In this document: positions 32,114 to 46,328 of the stretch, in pieces
How the letters are laid out: the number at the start of each line of letters is the position of its first letter
Numbering within the stretch: position 1 is the first letter of the stretch
Assembly: GCF_028689785.1 (NCBI RefSeq)
Contig: NZ_JAQVCN010000002.1
Span: forward strand, 143,199-207,198
Reading direction: 5' to 3'
From: Zoogloea sp.
GTDB taxonomy: Bacteria > Pseudomonadota > Gammaproteobacteria > Burkholderiales > Rhodocyclaceae
Length of the DNA stretch: 64,000 nt
Made by a program: the position numbers and the translations under genes
Notes under the pieces: generated by a model
Databases searched by the model: none
The model's input: the letters and a program-made list of their open reading frames with translations, nothing else
Told to the model about the DNA's origin: nothing

Positions 32114-32905
32114 GTGAAACGCCTTGTGCTGCTTCTTTCTATCCCGTTGCTGCTGTCTGCCTGCGCAGGGCCGCAGATCCCCGGCGGTGTGGCACGCCTG
32201 GAGCGTCCGGTTTCCGAGCAGCCGGTAAAGAATGACGGACGACGCAAGGCCAAGGTGCACGTGGAGCTTGGCCAGGCGTATTTTCAGGCGGGTCGTTTCG
32301 GGGTTGCCCTGGACGAGGCCCGCGTCGCGGCCGCCTACGACTCCGGCTATGCACCGGTCTATCAGCTGATGGGTCAGGTGCATATGTATCTCGAAGAGAA
32401 CGAGATCGCGGAGGCTAATTTTGCCCATGCGCTGCGTCTCGCTCCAGGCGATCCGGAGGTGATGAATTCCTACGGCTGGTTCCTGTGCTCCGTCGGCAAG
32501 GAGCAGGCGGGGCTTGAGCTCCTGACCACCGCAGCCCGCAATCCGTACTATCAGAGTCCGGCCCGCGCCCTGAACAATGCGGGGCTGTGTCAGCTGCGTC
32601 TGAAGAACGATCGAGCAGCCGAGGAGCACTTTCTCCGCTCCCTCGAGACGGATGCGACCAATCTCCAGGCCATCTACCATCTGGCTGCCATTGCCTACCG
32701 GCGTGGTGCGTATGAGGCTTCACGGCGATATATCGCCGCTCTGCATGAGGGAGGAGAGCCGACTGCCGAAAGTCTGTGGCTTGGCGTTCGGGTGGAGCGC
32801 CGGCTCGGTGATCGGGTGGCCGAGGCAGCTCTTGTGCAGCAGTTGCGCCGACGCTTCCCCGCGTCTCCTGAATATCAAGCTTTCCAGCAAGGGTTGTATC
32901 AGTGA
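32114..32905 (+). CDS. pilW: Type IV pilus biogenesis/stability protein PilW (PilF), TPR lipoprotein
   Basis: Lipobox LLLSACAG; TPR repeats (LGQAYFQAGRFGVALDEARVA..., NSYGWFLCSVGK); between rlmN and rodZ. Confidence 0.88.
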   Translation: MKRLVLLLSIPLLLSACAGPQIPGGVARLERPVSEQPVKNDGRRKAKVHVELGQAYFQAGRFGVALDEARVAAAYDSGYAPVYQLMGQVHMYLEENEIAEANFAHALRLAPGDPEVMNSYGWFLCSVGKEQAGLELLTTAARNPYYQSPARALNNAGLCQLRLKNDRAAEEHFLRSLETDATNLQAIYHLAAIAYRRGAYEASRRYIAALHEGGEPTAESLWLGVRVERRLGDRVAEAALVQQLRRRFPASPEYQAFQQGLYQ

Positions 32906-33807
32906 CAGATTCTCAAGCTCTGCCGTCCTCCCCGAACCCGGTCGAAGAATTCCGGGCTGGCGATGGCCTGCGACGTACCCGTGAAGCCCAGGGGCTCAGC
33001 ATTTCCGAAGTGGCACACGCCCTCAAGCTCAACCCGCGCCAGATCGAAGCCCTTGAAGCAGGGCGATTCGACCTGCTGCCGGGCTATGCTTTCACCCGGG
33101 GCTTCCTGCGTAATTACGCCCGTCTGCTGAAGATTGACCCGGCCCCCTTCCTGGCCCAGCTCAAGCAGCCCGAAGCGGATGCCAACGTGGAGTTGGCACC
33201 CAGTTCCAATGCCCAGGGGGAGATGCCCGAGATCGGTCGCGGCCGCTTCCGCCGTTCCGTGATCCCCGGCATTCTTGCCGCGCTGGCTCTCCTCGGCGTT
33301 GTTGTGGCGGGCTGGTATTACGACACCCTGCGATCCAAGCCGACTGAAGAGCTGGCTGCCAGCCTTCCGACGCCTGTTGAAGTGGTTCCGCAATCCGAGC
33401 CTGCGCCATCGGGCGAGACGGTCACGCCGGTGCCGGTTGGTCCGATCGTTGCCGCCCCTGCAGAGGGAGCCCCGGCGCCGCTAGCTGCGCCGACGCCTCC
33501 AGCGATGCCCAATGAGGCGGCGACGGTTGCCACCCCTGCTGCGGTGGAGGCGCCAAAGGCCGCTGATGGTGTAGACCGGCTCGTCTTCGAATTCACCCAG
33601 GACGCCTGGGTCGAGATCAAGGATGCAAGCGGCAAGATCATTTTTTCCCGCCTCGGCAAGGCGGGCTCCCGGGAGCAGGTCGAAGCGCGTGCTCCCTTTT
33701 CACTGGTTGTCGGCAATGCCCGCTACGTGAAGCTCGAGCGTAACGGCACCCCGGTCAATCTGAATGCTTCCACCAAGGTGACGGTTGCCCGTCTCAAGCT
33801 GGATTGA
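32902..33807 (+). CDS. rodZ: RodZ-like helix-turn-helix transmembrane protein
   Basis: [34 protein letters not shown]-terminal HTH, one TM, Pro/Ala linker, C-terminal DUF4115 ([18 protein letters not shown]). Confidence 0.88.
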   Translation: MTDSQALPSSPNPVEEFRAGDGLRRTREAQGLSISEVAHALKLNPRQIEALEAGRFDLLPGYAFTRGFLRNYARLLKIDPAPFLAQLKQPEADANVELAPSSNAQGEMPEIGRGRFRRSVIPGILAALALLGVVVAGWYYDTLRSKPTEELAASLPTPVEVVPQSEPAPSGETVTPVPVGPIVAAPAEGAPAPLAAPTPPAMPNEAATVATPAAVEAPKAADGVDRLVFEFTQDAWVEIKDASGKIIFSRLGKAGSREQVEARAPFSLVVGNARYVKLERNGTPVNLNASTKVTVARLKLD

Positions 33808-33818
33808 GGGCAGAAACC

Positions 33819-35069
33819 ATGGATCTTCTTCTTTCCGGGCGGGCTGCCGTCCGTCGTGTTACCCGCGAGGTGCGGATCGGTCAGGTGGTGGTGGGGTCTG
33901 GCGGACCTATCGTCGTCCAGTCGATGACCAACACCGATACGGCTGACGATTTTGCGACTTCGATGCAGGTTGCTCAGTTGGCTCGGGCCGGTTCGGAGCT
34001 GGTACGGATCACCGTCAATAATGACGAGGCGGCAAAGGCCGTGCCGAAGATCCGGGACAAGCTCCTGTCCATGAATCTGGATGTTCCTCTGGTGGGGGAT
34101 TTTCACTACAACGGGCATAAGTTGCTGGCCGATAATCCGGCCTGTGCCGAAGCCCTGGCCAAGTTCCGTATCAATCCGGGCAACGTGGGGCAGGGCGCCA
34201 AGCGTGACACCCAGTTCGCCTCCATTGTCGAGATGGCATGCCGTTTCGACAAGCCGGTGCGCATCGGTGTTAACTGGGGCAGCCTCGATCAGTCGGTGCT
34301 GGCGCGGATCATGGACGAGAACGCCCGTCGCGCGATTCCCCGCGATGCCGGTGCCGTCATGCGCGAGGCATTGGTTACCTCGGCTCTCGAGTCGGCGGCG
34401 AAGGCTGAGGAGTACGGGCTTGGTGGCGACAAGATCATCCTGTCCGCTAAGGTCAGCAGCGTGCAGGACCTGATCGCCGTGTATCGAGATCTGGCGGCGA
34501 AGTGCGACTACCCGCTGCATCTGGGGCTGACCGAGGCCGGCATGGGGTCGAAGGGCATTGTCGGCTCCACCGCGGCGCTTGCCGTGTTGCTGCAGGAGGG
34601 TATCGGCGACACCATCCGTGTGTCATTGACGCCGGAGCCCAATGGCAGCCGCAGCCAGGAGGTCATCGTCGCCCAGGAGATTCTCCAGACCATGGGTTTG
34701 CGTGCATTTACGCCGATGGTCACGGCCTGCCCGGGCTGCGGCCGCACCACCAGCACCCTGTTCCAGGAGCTGGCTTCCGATGTGCAGAACCATGTCCGCG
34801 ACAACATGCCGATCTGGCGGGAGCAGTTTGATGGGGTCGAGAATATGACGCTCGCTGTCATGGGCTGCATCGTGAACGGGCCGGGTGAGAGCAAGCATGC
34901 CAATATCGGGATCTCCCTGCCGGGCACCGGTGAGTCGCCCGCCGCGCCGGTCTTCGAGGATGGAGTGAAGACCCAGACCCTGCGTGGCGACAACATCGCC
35001 AGCGAATTCAAGACCATCATTGAAAGGTATGTGGTCCGTACCTATCGCCGCAAGGGCGCTCCGGCCTGA
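33819..35069 (+). CDS. ispG: 4-hydroxy-3-methylbut-2-en-1-yl diphosphate synthase
   Basis: [67 protein letters not shown]. Confidence 0.97.
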   Translation: MDLLLSGRAAVRRVTREVRIGQVVVGSGGPIVVQSMTNTDTADDFATSMQVAQLARAGSELVRITVNNDEAAKAVPKIRDKLLSMNLDVPLVGDFHYNGHKLLADNPACAEALAKFRINPGNVGQGAKRDTQFASIVEMACRFDKPVRIGVNWGSLDQSVLARIMDENARRAIPRDAGAVMREALVTSALESAAKAEEYGLGGDKIILSAKVSSVQDLIAVYRDLAAKCDYPLHLGLTEAGMGSKGIVGSTAALAVLLQEGIGDTIRVSLTPEPNGSRSQEVIVAQEILQTMGLRAFTPMVTACPGCGRTTSTLFQELASDVQNHVRDNMPIWREQFDGVENMTLAVMGCIVNGPGESKHANIGISLPGTGESPAAPVFEDGVKTQTLRGDNIASEFKTIIERYVVRTYRRKGAPA

Positions 35070-35105
35070 GTGGTCGGGTGTCCCCCACGAAGCACACAAT
35101 AAATC

Positions 35106-36401
35106 ATGAGCAAAGTCCTCCAGGCCGTGCGCGGGATGAACGACATCCTGCCCGACGACGCCGAAGTGTGGGAGCAGTTTGAGGACATCGTCCGCAACTG
35201 GCTGCACAGCTACGGTTACCGCCCCATCCGCATGCCCATCGTCGAGCCGACGCCGCTTTTCAAGCGCGCCATCGGTGAGGTGACCGATATCGTCGAGAAG
35301 GAGATGTATTCCTTCGAGGATGCTCTCAACGGTGAGCACCTTACCCTGCGCCCCGAGGGCACCGCCTCCTGCGTAAGGGCTGCCATCCAGCACAACCTGC
35401 TTTTCGGCAATCCCCGCCGGCTTTACTACCACGGCCCCATGTTCCGCCACGAGCGCCCGCAGAAGGGGCGCTATCGCCAGTTTCATCAGGTGGGTGTTGA
35501 GGCGCTGGGGTATGAAGGTCCGGACATCGACGCCGAGCACATTCTGATGTGCGCCCGTCTCTGGGATGATCTGGGCCTCGATGACGTGCGCCTGGAAATT
35601 AACTCCCTGGGCAGCAGCGACGAGCGGGCGGCGCATCGCGCAGCCCTGATCTCTTACCTTGAGCAGCACAAGGACCGTCTCGATGAAGACGGTCAGCGGC
35701 GTCTGTATTCGAATCCGCTGCGTATCCTGGATACCAAGAATCCGGATCTTCAGGGCATCGTTGAAGCGGCGCCGCGTCTAGCCGATTTTCTGGGCGAGGA
35801 GTCCCTGAAGCACTTCGATGGGGTTCAGACCCTGCTGAAGGATGCCGGGCTGCCGTACCGGATCAATCATCGCCTGGTGCGCGGCCTCGACTACTACAAC
35901 CGCACGGTTTTCGAGTGGGTTACCACCCGCCTGGGGGCTCAGGGCACGATCTGTGCCGGTGGCCGCTACGATGGGCTGGTGGCCCAGCTTGGCGGCAAGC
36001 CCGCACCGGCCGCCGGTTTTGCGATGGGTGTGGAGCGACTTCTGGCCCTGTGGCAGGAGTGCGGTGGCGAGGCCGAGCGCGTGGTGCCGGATGTCTATGT
36101 GGTCCACGCAGGCGAGGCAGCGCAGCGCGCGGCGTTCCGCGTTGCGGAAGCGCTGCGCGGCACAGGGTTCTCCGTGACCCTGCACTGTGGTGGTGGTGGC
36201 TTCAAGTCCCAGATGAAACGTGCTGATGCATCCGGCGCGCTCTTTGCCGTGGTCATCGGCGACGATGAGGCCGTGGCAGGAGAGGTCAGTCTCAAGCCTC
36301 TGCGCGACGGCAGCGAACAGATTCGCGTCCCGATGGACGCTCTCCCCGAAACCCTGGCGGATCGCCTACTCGAATCGGAAGAAGACGATGGCAGCATTTG
36401 A
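35106..36401 (+). CDS. hisS: Histidyl-tRNA synthetase
   Basis: [47 protein letters not shown]-type motif. Confidence 0.98.
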   Translation: MSKVLQAVRGMNDILPDDAEVWEQFEDIVRNWLHSYGYRPIRMPIVEPTPLFKRAIGEVTDIVEKEMYSFEDALNGEHLTLRPEGTASCVRAAIQHNLLFGNPRRLYYHGPMFRHERPQKGRYRQFHQVGVEALGYEGPDIDAEHILMCARLWDDLGLDDVRLEINSLGSSDERAAHRAALISYLEQHKDRLDEDGQRRLYSNPLRILDTKNPDLQGIVEAAPRLADFLGEESLKHFDGVQTLLKDAGLPYRINHRLVRGLDYYNRTVFEWVTTRLGAQGTICAGGRYDGLVAQLGGKPAPAAGFAMGVERLLALWQECGGEAERVVPDVYVVHAGEAAQRAAFRVAEALRGTGFSVTLHCGGGGFKSQMKRADASGALFAVVIGDDEAVAGEVSLKPLRDGSEQIRVPMDALPETLADRLLESEEDDGSI

Positions 36402-37041
36402 CCTCGAAGAACAGGAACAGATTTCCCAGATCAAGGGCTGGTGGGAAAGCTATGGCAGTGTGGTGACGGTCGTTGCGGTGGTGGCTGCCTTGGCTTCAGT
36501 TGGCTGGCAGGGCTGGAACTGGTACAAAGGCAAGCAGGGCGCCGAGGCTTCGGCTCTTTACGCCGTGGTGCAGCAGGCTGCGGGCGAACACAACGCCCAG
36601 AAAGCGCGGGAAGCAGCCGGTACGATCATCGAGAAGTACAGCGGCACGCCCTATGCCGATCTGGCGGCCTTGCTGTCTGCAAAGGTGCAGAGCGAGGCCG
36701 GTGATCTGAAGAACGCTCGTGTGCCCCTCGCCTGGGCGGCTGAGAAGGCCAATGATCCGGCCCTGCGCAGTCTGGCGCGCTTGCGTCTGGCGACTGTGCT
36801 GCTGGACGAGAAGGCCTATGACGAGGCGCTCGCTCAGCTCCAGGCCCCGGCCGATGCCGATCTGGCGGCCCGCTTTGCAGATCTGAAGGGTGACATCCTG
36901 GTGGCCCAGGGCAAACCGGCAGAAGCGCGCGCTGCCTATCAGGCGGCCGTCGATGCGTTGAGTGCTGCTGTAAAGCAGGAAGCATCAGCCCTGCGCGAGA
37001 TCGCCCAAGCCAAACTGGATGCTGTCGGGGGTGCTCAATGA
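36388..37041 (+). CDS. YfgM-like tetratricopeptide membrane protein
   Basis: [43 protein letters not shown]; between hisS and bamB. Start at 36388. Confidence 0.92.
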   Translation: MAAFDLEEQEQISQIKGWWESYGSVVTVVAVVAALASVGWQGWNWYKGKQGAEASALYAVVQQAAGEHNAQKAREAAGTIIEKYSGTPYADLAALLSAKVQSEAGDLKNARVPLAWAAEKANDPALRSLARLRLATVLLDEKAYDEALAQLQAPADADLAARFADLKGDILVAQGKPAEARAAYQAAVDALSAAVKQEASALREIAQAKLDAVGGAQ

Positions 37042-38174
37042 AGGCGCGCCGTCTGGCCTTGGTTGTGGCGGGCGCCCTGATTCTGGGCGCGTGTTCGTCC
37101 CTGAATCCGTTCTCCTCTTCGAACTCCAAGATTCCGCCTCTCAAGCCTATTACCAGTTCGCTGAACGCAACCGAACTCTGGAAGGGGCGTGTCGGTGGGG
37201 CCGGGCGCTTCGTGTTCCAGCCTGCCGTTGCAGCCGATTCGGTTTTTGCAGCGGCTGCGGATGGTTCTGTAGTCCGCCTCCAGGCCGGGCGTAGCGTATG
37301 GAAGACATCCATTGATTCCCCAATTTCCGGCGGTGTCGGCGCCAATGCACAACTCGTGGTGGTGGGGTCGCCCAAGGGGGAGGTCATCGCCCTGGATGCT
37401 GAGTCGGGCAAGATCAAATGGCGCGTGCGGGTCAATGCGGAGATTCTTGCTGCGCCGGTGCTGTCGGATGGCATGGTGGTTGTGCGTAGTGCCGACAGTC
37501 GTCTCTTCGGCCTTGATCCGGCCGACGGTAAGCAGCGCTGGGTTTACCAGCGCGCCTTGCCTGCCCTTTCGCTGCGCAATGCGGCGGGGGTGGTGTTGGA
37601 GGGCAATGCAGTCTTTGCCGGTTTTCCTGGTGGCAAGCTGGTGGCCGTGAATGCCGTCAATGGCAGTCTGATGTGGGAAGGAGCGGTTGCCGTTCCGCGC
37701 GGTGCCACCGAGTTGGAGCGGATTGCCGACATCACGAGTGTCCCGGTGCTGGGTACCCGTGCAGCATGTGCCGTGGCCTATCAAGGCCGAGTCGCCTGCT
37801 TCGATCTGGCCAACGGCTCAACCCTTTGGACGCGGGATATGTCCAGCTCCAGGGGGCTAGACCAGGACGGCCGTCAGGTCTTTGTCACTGACGAAAAAGG
37901 GGCGGTGCATGCCCTCGACCTGTCCACTGGTGCGAGCGCCTGGAAGCAGGACCAACTGGCCGGACGTGGCGTGGGGCGCCCCAGGGTTGTCGGCGAATAC
38001 GTCGTCGTAGGTGATGCTGAAGGTTATGTCCACATCCTTCGCAAGGACGATGGCGGCCTTGTCGGGCGGCAACGCACAGATTCCAGCCCGATTCTTGCTG
38101 ATATCCAGCGTGTTGGCGGCGGCATCGTCGTTCAGACGCAGGACGGAAGTGTTTACGCCCTTGGCGTTCAATAA
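37038..38174 (+). CDS. bamB: Outer membrane protein assembly factor BamB
   Basis: Lipobox LILGACSS; PQQ-like beta-propeller repeats. Confidence 0.94.
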   Translation: MKARRLALVVAGALILGACSSLNPFSSSNSKIPPLKPITSSLNATELWKGRVGGAGRFVFQPAVAADSVFAAAADGSVVRLQAGRSVWKTSIDSPISGGVGANAQLVVVGSPKGEVIALDAESGKIKWRVRVNAEILAAPVLSDGMVVVRSADSRLFGLDPADGKQRWVYQRALPALSLRNAAGVVLEGNAVFAGFPGGKLVAVNAVNGSLMWEGAVAVPRGATELERIADITSVPVLGTRAACAVAYQGRVACFDLANGSTLWTRDMSSSRGLDQDGRQVFVTDEKGAVHALDLSTGASAWKQDQLAGRGVGRPRVVGEYVVVGDAEGYVHILRKDDGGLVGRQRTDSSPILADIQRVGGGIVVQTQDGSVYALGVQ

Positions 38175-38189
38175 CGGAGTCGCCGACGC

Positions 38190-39518
38190 GTGAAACCCAC
38201 CCTGGTCCTGGTTGGACGCCCCAATGTGGGCAAATCTACCCTCTTCAATCGCCTCACCAAGACGCGTGATGCTCTGGTTGCCGATTTTCCCGGCCTGACC
38301 CGGGACCGCCGTTACGGTATGGGACGGGCGCTCGAACGGGAATTCCTGGTGGTCGACACCGCGGGTTTCGACCCCGTTGCGAAGGATGGCATCGTTCATG
38401 AGATGGCCAAGCAGGCGGAGCAGGCGATTGCCGAAGCCGATGCGCTGGTTTTCATGGTTGATGCCCGTTCCGGGCTGACCCCTCACGATGAACAGATCGC
38501 CAGCCGTCTGCGCCGCGCCGGTCGGCCCACCTTCCTGGTGGTGAACAAGGCTGAAGGCATGAACAGGGCAATGGTATCGGCCGAATTTCACGCCTTGGGC
38601 ATCGGTGATCCCCTATGTATTTCTTCGGCCCATGGTGACAACGTCAATTCTTTGATGGAATTGATTCTGGAGTCTTTTCCTGAGGATGATGATGACGATC
38701 TCCCCGACGAAAAGGGCCCGCGTGTGGCCATCGTCGGGCGACCGAATGTAGGCAAGTCCACCCTCGTCAATACCCTGATCGGCGAGGAGCGGGTGATTGC
38801 CTTCGATATGCCCGGCACCACACGGGATGCCATCGAGGTGCCCTTCGAGCGCAATGGCAGGCATTACACCCTTATTGACACTGCGGGTCTGCGCAAACGT
38901 GGCAAGGTTTTCGAGGCGGTTGAGAAGTTCTCGGTCATCAAGACCTTGCAGGCGGTGGAGCAGTGCAATGTCGTTGTCCTGGTTCTTGATGCCAGTCAGG
39001 AGATATCCGACCAGGACGCCCATATCGGGGGGTTTGCGGTAGAAGCCGGCAGGGCGCTGGTGGTCGCCGTGAACAAGTGGGACAGTGTGGACGACTATCG
39101 TCGCGAGCGCATCAAGGAAGACATCGCCCGCAAGCTGCCTTTCCTGGGCTTTGCGCGCTTTCTTTACGTCTCGGCCTTGAAAGGGCAGGGCATCGTCCCC
39201 ATGTTGAAGGCTGTTGACGGGGCCTATGAGGCGGCGATGACCAAGCTATCCACGCCCAAGCTGACCCGTCTGCTCCTCGACACGATCGTCCGCCAGCAGC
39301 CACCGCGGCATGGCGGTTTCCGTCCCAAGATGCGCTATGCGCACCAGGGGGGGATGAACCCGCCGGTGATCGTTGTCCACGGTAGTGCCCTCGATCATGT
39401 GCCGCCGTCATATGTCCGGTTCCTGGAGCGGAGCTTCCAGGAGGCGTTCAAATTGCAGGGCACGCCATTGCGGATACAATTCAAGTCGTCCCACAATCCT
39501 TACGCCAACAAGGATTGA
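38190..39518 (+). CDS. der: Ribosome biogenesis GTPase Der (EngA)
   Basis: Two G domains: [15 protein letters not shown] and [16 protein letters not shown]. Confidence 0.98.
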   Translation: MKPTLVLVGRPNVGKSTLFNRLTKTRDALVADFPGLTRDRRYGMGRALEREFLVVDTAGFDPVAKDGIVHEMAKQAEQAIAEADALVFMVDARSGLTPHDEQIASRLRRAGRPTFLVVNKAEGMNRAMVSAEFHALGIGDPLCISSAHGDNVNSLMELILESFPEDDDDDLPDEKGPRVAIVGRPNVGKSTLVNTLIGEERVIAFDMPGTTRDAIEVPFERNGRHYTLIDTAGLRKRGKVFEAVEKFSVIKTLQAVEQCNVVVLVLDASQEISDQDAHIGGFAVEAGRALVVAVNKWDSVDDYRRERIKEDIARKLPFLGFARFLYVSALKGQGIVPMLKAVDGAYEAAMTKLSTPKLTRLLLDTIVRQQPPRHGGFRPKMRYAHQGGMNPPVIVVHGSALDHVPPSYVRFLERSFQEAFKLQGTPLRIQFKSSHNPYANKD

Positions 39519-39618
39519 AGAACCGTTTTCCACACCATCGAGCGGCTTGCTGCCATTTTGTGGCAGTGCAGCAAAAGGCTCTATAATTATTCCAAACTAA
39601 AACCATAGAGGTTCTACC

Positions 39619-39861
39619 ATGAGCAACAAGGGGCAACTTTTACAAGATCCGTTCCTCAACGCATTGCGGCGCGAGCATGTGCCCGTTTCCATCTATCTCG
39701 TGAACGGCATCAAGTTGCAAGGTCAGGTCGAATCTTTCGACCAGTATGTTGTTCTGCTGAAGAACACCGTAACCCAAATGGTTTACAAGCATGCCATTTC
39801 GACCGTCGTTCCCGCGCGACCGGTCAACATCCAGCAGGAACAGAACGAGGCAGCAAGCTGA
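39619..39861 (+). CDS. hfq: RNA chaperone Hfq
   Basis: [46 protein letters not shown]...[10 protein letters not shown]. Confidence 0.99.
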   Translation: MSNKGQLLQDPFLNALRREHVPVSIYLVNGIKLQGQVESFDQYVVLLKNTVTQMVYKHAISTVVPARPVNIQQEQNEAAS

Positions 39862-39909
39862 TACCCCTTCAAGAGCCGCTTGCCGGCTGCAGATCAAGCG
39901 GGCTGACGC

Positions 39910-41046
39910 GTGTTTGAGCGCCCCTCGGCAGGGAACCGCGCGGTTCTGGTGCAGGTCGATTTTGGGCAAGGTGGCATTGAGGAGCGCCTTGCCGAAGTTG
40001 CCCTTTTGGCCGGCAGCGCGGGGGCCTGCGTCGCGGGTATTGTCCAGGGGCGTCGCCAAGCGCCCGATCCCGCTTTTTATGTTGGCAAAGGCAAGGCAGA
40101 AGAGATCGGTGAGCTCGCGCAGATGAATGAGGCTGACCTCGTCATCTTCAACCACGACATTACCGCCGCCCAGCAGCGCAATCTCGAACGCAAGCTCAAT
40201 TGCCGAGTGGTGGACAGGTCGGCCCTGATTCTTGATATTTTCGCCCTCCGAGCCAAGAGCCACGAAGGCAAGCTGCAGGTCGAACTGGCCCAGTTACAGC
40301 ATCTTTCCACCCGCCTCGTCCGGGGCTGGACTCACCTGGAGCGGCAAAAAGGGGGGATCGGCTTGCGTGGGCCAGGTGAGAAGCAACTGGAGACTGACCG
40401 CCGGCTGCTCGGTGAGCGCGTCAAGATGCTCAAGGCCCGCTTGCGTGTGCTTGAGCGCCAGCGTGCCGTGCGAAGGCGTTCCCGAGAGCGGCGTGACGTG
40501 CTGAGCGTGTCCTTGGTCGGTTATACCAATGCGGGTAAATCCACGCTTTTCAATGCCTTGACCAAGGCGGGTGCCTACGCGGCTGATCAACTGTTCGCCA
40601 CCTTGGATACGACTTCTCGCCGTCTTTTTCTTGGTGAGGCCGGGAACATCGTCCTCTCCGATACGGTCGGATTCATTCGAGATCTGCCTCACTCCCTGGT
40701 CGCGGCCTTTCACGCGACGCTGGAGGAGACGGTGTCAGCCGATTTGTTGCTGCATGTCGTCGACTCATCCAGTGACGACAGGGAGGGGCAGATTGAGGCT
40801 GTCAATGGTGTGCTCGAGGAGATCGGGGCTGGAGTGCTTCCGCAAATCCAGGTCTGGAACAAGATCGATGCGAGCATGGCCAGCGCGGAAGTGCAGCAGG
40901 ACGCTTGTGGTAACATCTCGCGCGTTTTGCTCAGCGCCAGGTCGGGCGAAGGGCTCGTTCTGCTGCGTCAGGTTCTTGCTGATGTGGCACTGAAACACAA
41001 GGCTTCGTTGGCAGCCATCTCGGAATCCCGGGACGAGTCATATTGA
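39910..41046 (+). CDS. hflX: GTPase HflX
   Basis: GKGKAEEI; GGIGLRGPGEKQLETDRR; GYTNAGKSTLFNALT. Confidence 0.97.
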   Translation: MFERPSAGNRAVLVQVDFGQGGIEERLAEVALLAGSAGACVAGIVQGRRQAPDPAFYVGKGKAEEIGELAQMNEADLVIFNHDITAAQQRNLERKLNCRVVDRSALILDIFALRAKSHEGKLQVELAQLQHLSTRLVRGWTHLERQKGGIGLRGPGEKQLETDRRLLGERVKMLKARLRVLERQRAVRRRSRERRDVLSVSLVGYTNAGKSTLFNALTKAGAYAADQLFATLDTTSRRLFLGEAGNIVLSDTVGFIRDLPHSLVAAFHATLEETVSADLLLHVVDSSSDDREGQIEAVNGVLEEIGAGVLPQIQVWNKIDASMASAEVQQDACGNISRVLLSARSGEGLVLLRQVLADVALKHKASLAAISESRDESY

Positions 41047-41104
41047 CGCGTTCCAGTTACCCCACTTCCCGGAGCGGATACATACCGTGATCTCAGGCAT
41101 TCTC

Positions 41105-42373
41105 ATGTCCCTTAATGATCCCAAATGGGGCAACCGTGGTGGCGGCGACAATCGCGGCGGCGGAGACAATCAGGGGCCCCCTGACCTCGAAGAGTTGTGG
41201 CGCGATTTCAATCGCCGGCTGTCCAGCATGTTCGGCCGTGAGCCCGGCCGCAGTGGTGGTTCGGGCGGTGGCGATGGCGGGAATCGACTGCCGGAGTTCA
41301 ATTTCCGTCAGTTCGGTGGTGGCCTCGGTCTGATTGCCGCCTTTGGAGCCGTTGTCTGGCTGGCTAGCGGCTTCTACATTGTCGACGCAAGCCAGCGAGG
41401 CATCGTCCTGCAATTCGGCCGTTTTCAGGAGGCAACCGAGCCCGGCCTGCGTTGGCGCCTGCCTTATCCCTTCCAGACTCATGAACTGGTGAATCTGACC
41501 GGTGTGCGGACTGTTGAAATCGGCTATCGGGGCTCCGAGCGGAACAAGGTGCTCAAGGAAGCCTTGATGCTGACCGACGATGAGAACATCGTGAACATCC
41601 AGTTTGCAGTGCAATACATCCTCAAGGATCCACAGCACTACTTGTTCAACAACCGTGGGGCCGATGATTCTGTGATTCAGGCAGCTGAAACTGCTGTGCG
41701 CGAAATCGTGGGTAAGAGCAAGATGGACTTCGTGCTCTACGAGGGGCGTGAGCAGGTGGCGGCAAGTGCTCAGAAGCTAACCCAGGATATCCTCGATCGT
41801 TACGCGACAGGGATCCAGGTGAGCAAGGTGACCATGCAAAACGCGCAACCTCCCGAGCAGGTCCAGGCGGCTTTCGACGATGCCGTGAAAGCCGGTCAGG
41901 ATCGTGAGCGCCAGAAGAACGAAGGCCAGGCTTACGCCAACGACGTGATTCCGCGGGCACGGGGTGCGGCTTCGCGCCTGCTTGAGGAGGCCGATGCTTA
42001 CAAGGGCAGGGTAGTGGCACAGGCCGAGGGTGACGCTTCACGTTTCAAGCAGATTCTGACCGAATACGCCAAGGCGCCGGAAGTGACCCGTCAGCGTATG
42101 TATATCGACACCATGCAGCAGGTGCTGTCCAGCACCTCGAAGATCATGGTCGATGCCAAGGGCAGCGGCAATCTGCTTTACCTCCCCCTCGACAAGCTGA
42201 TGCAGGCGACCGCGGCTGCGGGTACGACGGCGACGGCTGATCCGGCCCAGGTGGCACGCCCGGTCATCGCGCCTACCGTAGAGAGCACTATTACACCGCC
42301 CCGTGCGGATGCCCTGTCGGGTGAGGCCAGAACCCGGGAAGCCACACGCAATCGCGATCGGGGAGAACGTTGA
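41105..42373 (+). CDS. hflK: FtsH protease modulator HflK
   Basis: Gly/Asn-rich N-terminus, PHB/SPFH domain, ILDRYATGIQVSKVTMQNAQPPEQVQAAFDDAVKA. Start 41105 preferred over 41087. Confidence 0.96.
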   Translation: MSLNDPKWGNRGGGDNRGGGDNQGPPDLEELWRDFNRRLSSMFGREPGRSGGSGGGDGGNRLPEFNFRQFGGGLGLIAAFGAVVWLASGFYIVDASQRGIVLQFGRFQEATEPGLRWRLPYPFQTHELVNLTGVRTVEIGYRGSERNKVLKEALMLTDDENIVNIQFAVQYILKDPQHYLFNNRGADDSVIQAAETAVREIVGKSKMDFVLYEGREQVAASAQKLTQDILDRYATGIQVSKVTMQNAQPPEQVQAAFDDAVKAGQDRERQKNEGQAYANDVIPRARGAASRLLEEADAYKGRVVAQAEGDASRFKQILTEYAKAPEVTRQRMYIDTMQQVLSSTSKIMVDAKGSGNLLYLPLDKLMQATAAAGTTATADPAQVARPVIAPTVESTITPPRADALSGEARTREATRNRDRGER

Positions 42374-43278
42374 TGAGAGAGCGCCTGTCACTTTTTGTCG
42401 GTGTAGGGTTGTTTGTTGTTGCCGTGTTGTCCATGTCCCTGTTTACCGTGGATCAGCGTCAGCACGCCTTGGTCTTCCAGTTGGGGGAGGTCAAGGAGCA
42501 GATCAGTGAGCCCGGTCTGCACATGAAGATTCCGCTGATCCAGAACGTGCGCTACTTCGACAGCCGCATTCTGACCCTAGATACGACGGAGCCCGAGCGC
42601 TTTATTACGTCGGAAAAGAAGAATGTGCTGGTGGATCTTTTTGTCAAATGGCGCATTGTCGATCCGAAGCTCTATTACATCTCTGTCGGTGGCGATGAGG
42701 CCCGGGCGAGGACGCGTCTTGAACAAACGGTGAATGCCGGTCTGCGTGAGGAGTTCGGTAAGCGGACCGTGCATGATGTAGTGTCCGGCGAACAGAACAA
42801 GATCATGGATGACATGCGGGTGAAGGCCGACCTGGATTCCCGCAAGATCGGTGTCCAGATTGTCGATGTGCGCCTGAAGCGGGTGGACCTCCCCGCGGAA
42901 GTTTCCGAGTCGGTGTATCGCCGCATGGAGGCTGAGCGGAAGCGCGTGGCTAACGAGTTACGCTCCGAGGGGGGCGCGGAGGCTGAAAAGATCAAGGCCG
43001 ATGCCGACAAGCAACGCGAGGTGATCATCGCCGAGGCCTACCGCTCTGCCCAGATGGTGAAGGGTGAAGGGGATGCCAAGGCCTCTGCGATCTATGCTCA
43101 GGCCTTTGGTCAAAGCCCCGAGTTCTATGCCTTTTATCGTAGTCTTGAGGCTTATCGCAGCAGCTTCAAGAGCAAGTCTGATGTGATGGTCGTCGAGCCG
43201 AATTCGGAGTTCTTCAAGTACTTGAAAGGTTCCGGTGGTCGTTCTGGCGGGGCTGATTCGGGCAAAAGCGGGAAGTAA
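42373..43278 (+). CDS. hflC: FtsH protease modulator HflC
   Basis: SPFH protein following hflK; RMEAERKRVANELRSEGGAEAEKIKADADKQREVI. Confidence 0.97.
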   Translation: MRERLSLFVGVGLFVVAVLSMSLFTVDQRQHALVFQLGEVKEQISEPGLHMKIPLIQNVRYFDSRILTLDTTEPERFITSEKKNVLVDLFVKWRIVDPKLYYISVGGDEARARTRLEQTVNAGLREEFGKRTVHDVVSGEQNKIMDDMRVKADLDSRKIGVQIVDVRLKRVDLPAEVSESVYRRMEAERKRVANELRSEGGAEAEKIKADADKQREVIIAEAYRSAQMVKGEGDAKASAIYAQAFGQSPEFYAFYRSLEAYRSSFKSKSDVMVVEPNSEFFKYLKGSGGRSGGADSGKSGK

Positions 43279-43463
43279 TGGGGCAGACCCTGATCATCGC
43301 TTTTGCACTGATGTTGGTGCTGGAAGGCATTATTCCTTTTGTTGCTCCCGCCAAGTGGCGGGAGACTTTTGCCCGTCTGATCCGTCTGGCTGACGGGCAA
43401 ATCCGTTTTTTCGGTCTGGGTTCGATGGTTCTCGGCCTCGCCATTCTGATTGTCTTTTCCTGA
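43278..43463 (+). CDS. DUF2065 family small membrane protein
   Basis: LEGIIPFVAPAKWRETFARLIRL...RFFGLGSMVLGLAIL; between hflC and hisZ. Confidence 0.92.
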   Translation: MGQTLIIAFALMLVLEGIIPFVAPAKWRETFARLIRLADGQIRFFGLGSMVLGLAILIVFS

Positions 43464-43475
43464 GGCGCTCTACCC

Positions 43476-45949
<2,474 letters not shown>

Positions 45950-45966
45950 GCCTGGCTTTGCTGCCA

Positions 45967-46009
45967 AAGCCCCGGAAGCAGGCGGATCTAGTGCCTGCTT
46001 CCGGGGCTT
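45967..46009. terminator. Large hairpin terminator after purA, likely bidirectional
   Basis: Perfect 17-bp arms AAGCCCCGGAAGCAGGC / GCCTGCTTCCGGGGCTT with a 9-nt loop. Confidence 0.8.
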
Positions 46010-46112
46010 CGTGCTTATTGCTGCAGCGGAATCGCCGAAGAGGGCAGGGGTGGAAGTTGCGGGTCCGAAATACAAAAAAGCCGGTCGAAATGACCGGCTT
46101 TCTTGATGTGTC

Positions 46113-46197
46113 TGGTGCCCAGAAGAGGACTCGAACCTCCACGCCTCGCGGCACTAGTACCTGAAACTAGCGCGTCTACCAATTTCGCCATCTGGGC
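46113..46197 (-). tRNA. tRNA-Leu (anticodon CAG)
   Basis: Minus strand GCCCAGATGGCGAAATTGGTAGACGCGCTAGTTTCAGGTACTAGTGCC...GGTTCGAGTCCTCTTCTGGGCACCA; 7-bp acceptor stem, long variable arm, encoded CCA, loop TTCAGGT. Confidence 0.96.
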
Positions 46198-46328
46198 AAC
46201 GAAGGCGCCATTATAGATGGCTCTGAATAAATAGCAAGAAATATTTGAGTAAGCGTCTTTGAAGCCAGGAATGTCTGGAATCAAAAACAGAATGGCCGGT
46301 CATGATTGACCGGCCATTCTGAAGTGTC

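Noticed and set aside
39726-39742. GGTCGAA-TCT-TTCGACC palindrome resembling the 7401-7482 elements
   Set aside because: It lies inside hfq and encodes the conserved residues QVESFDQ; best explained by coding constraint.
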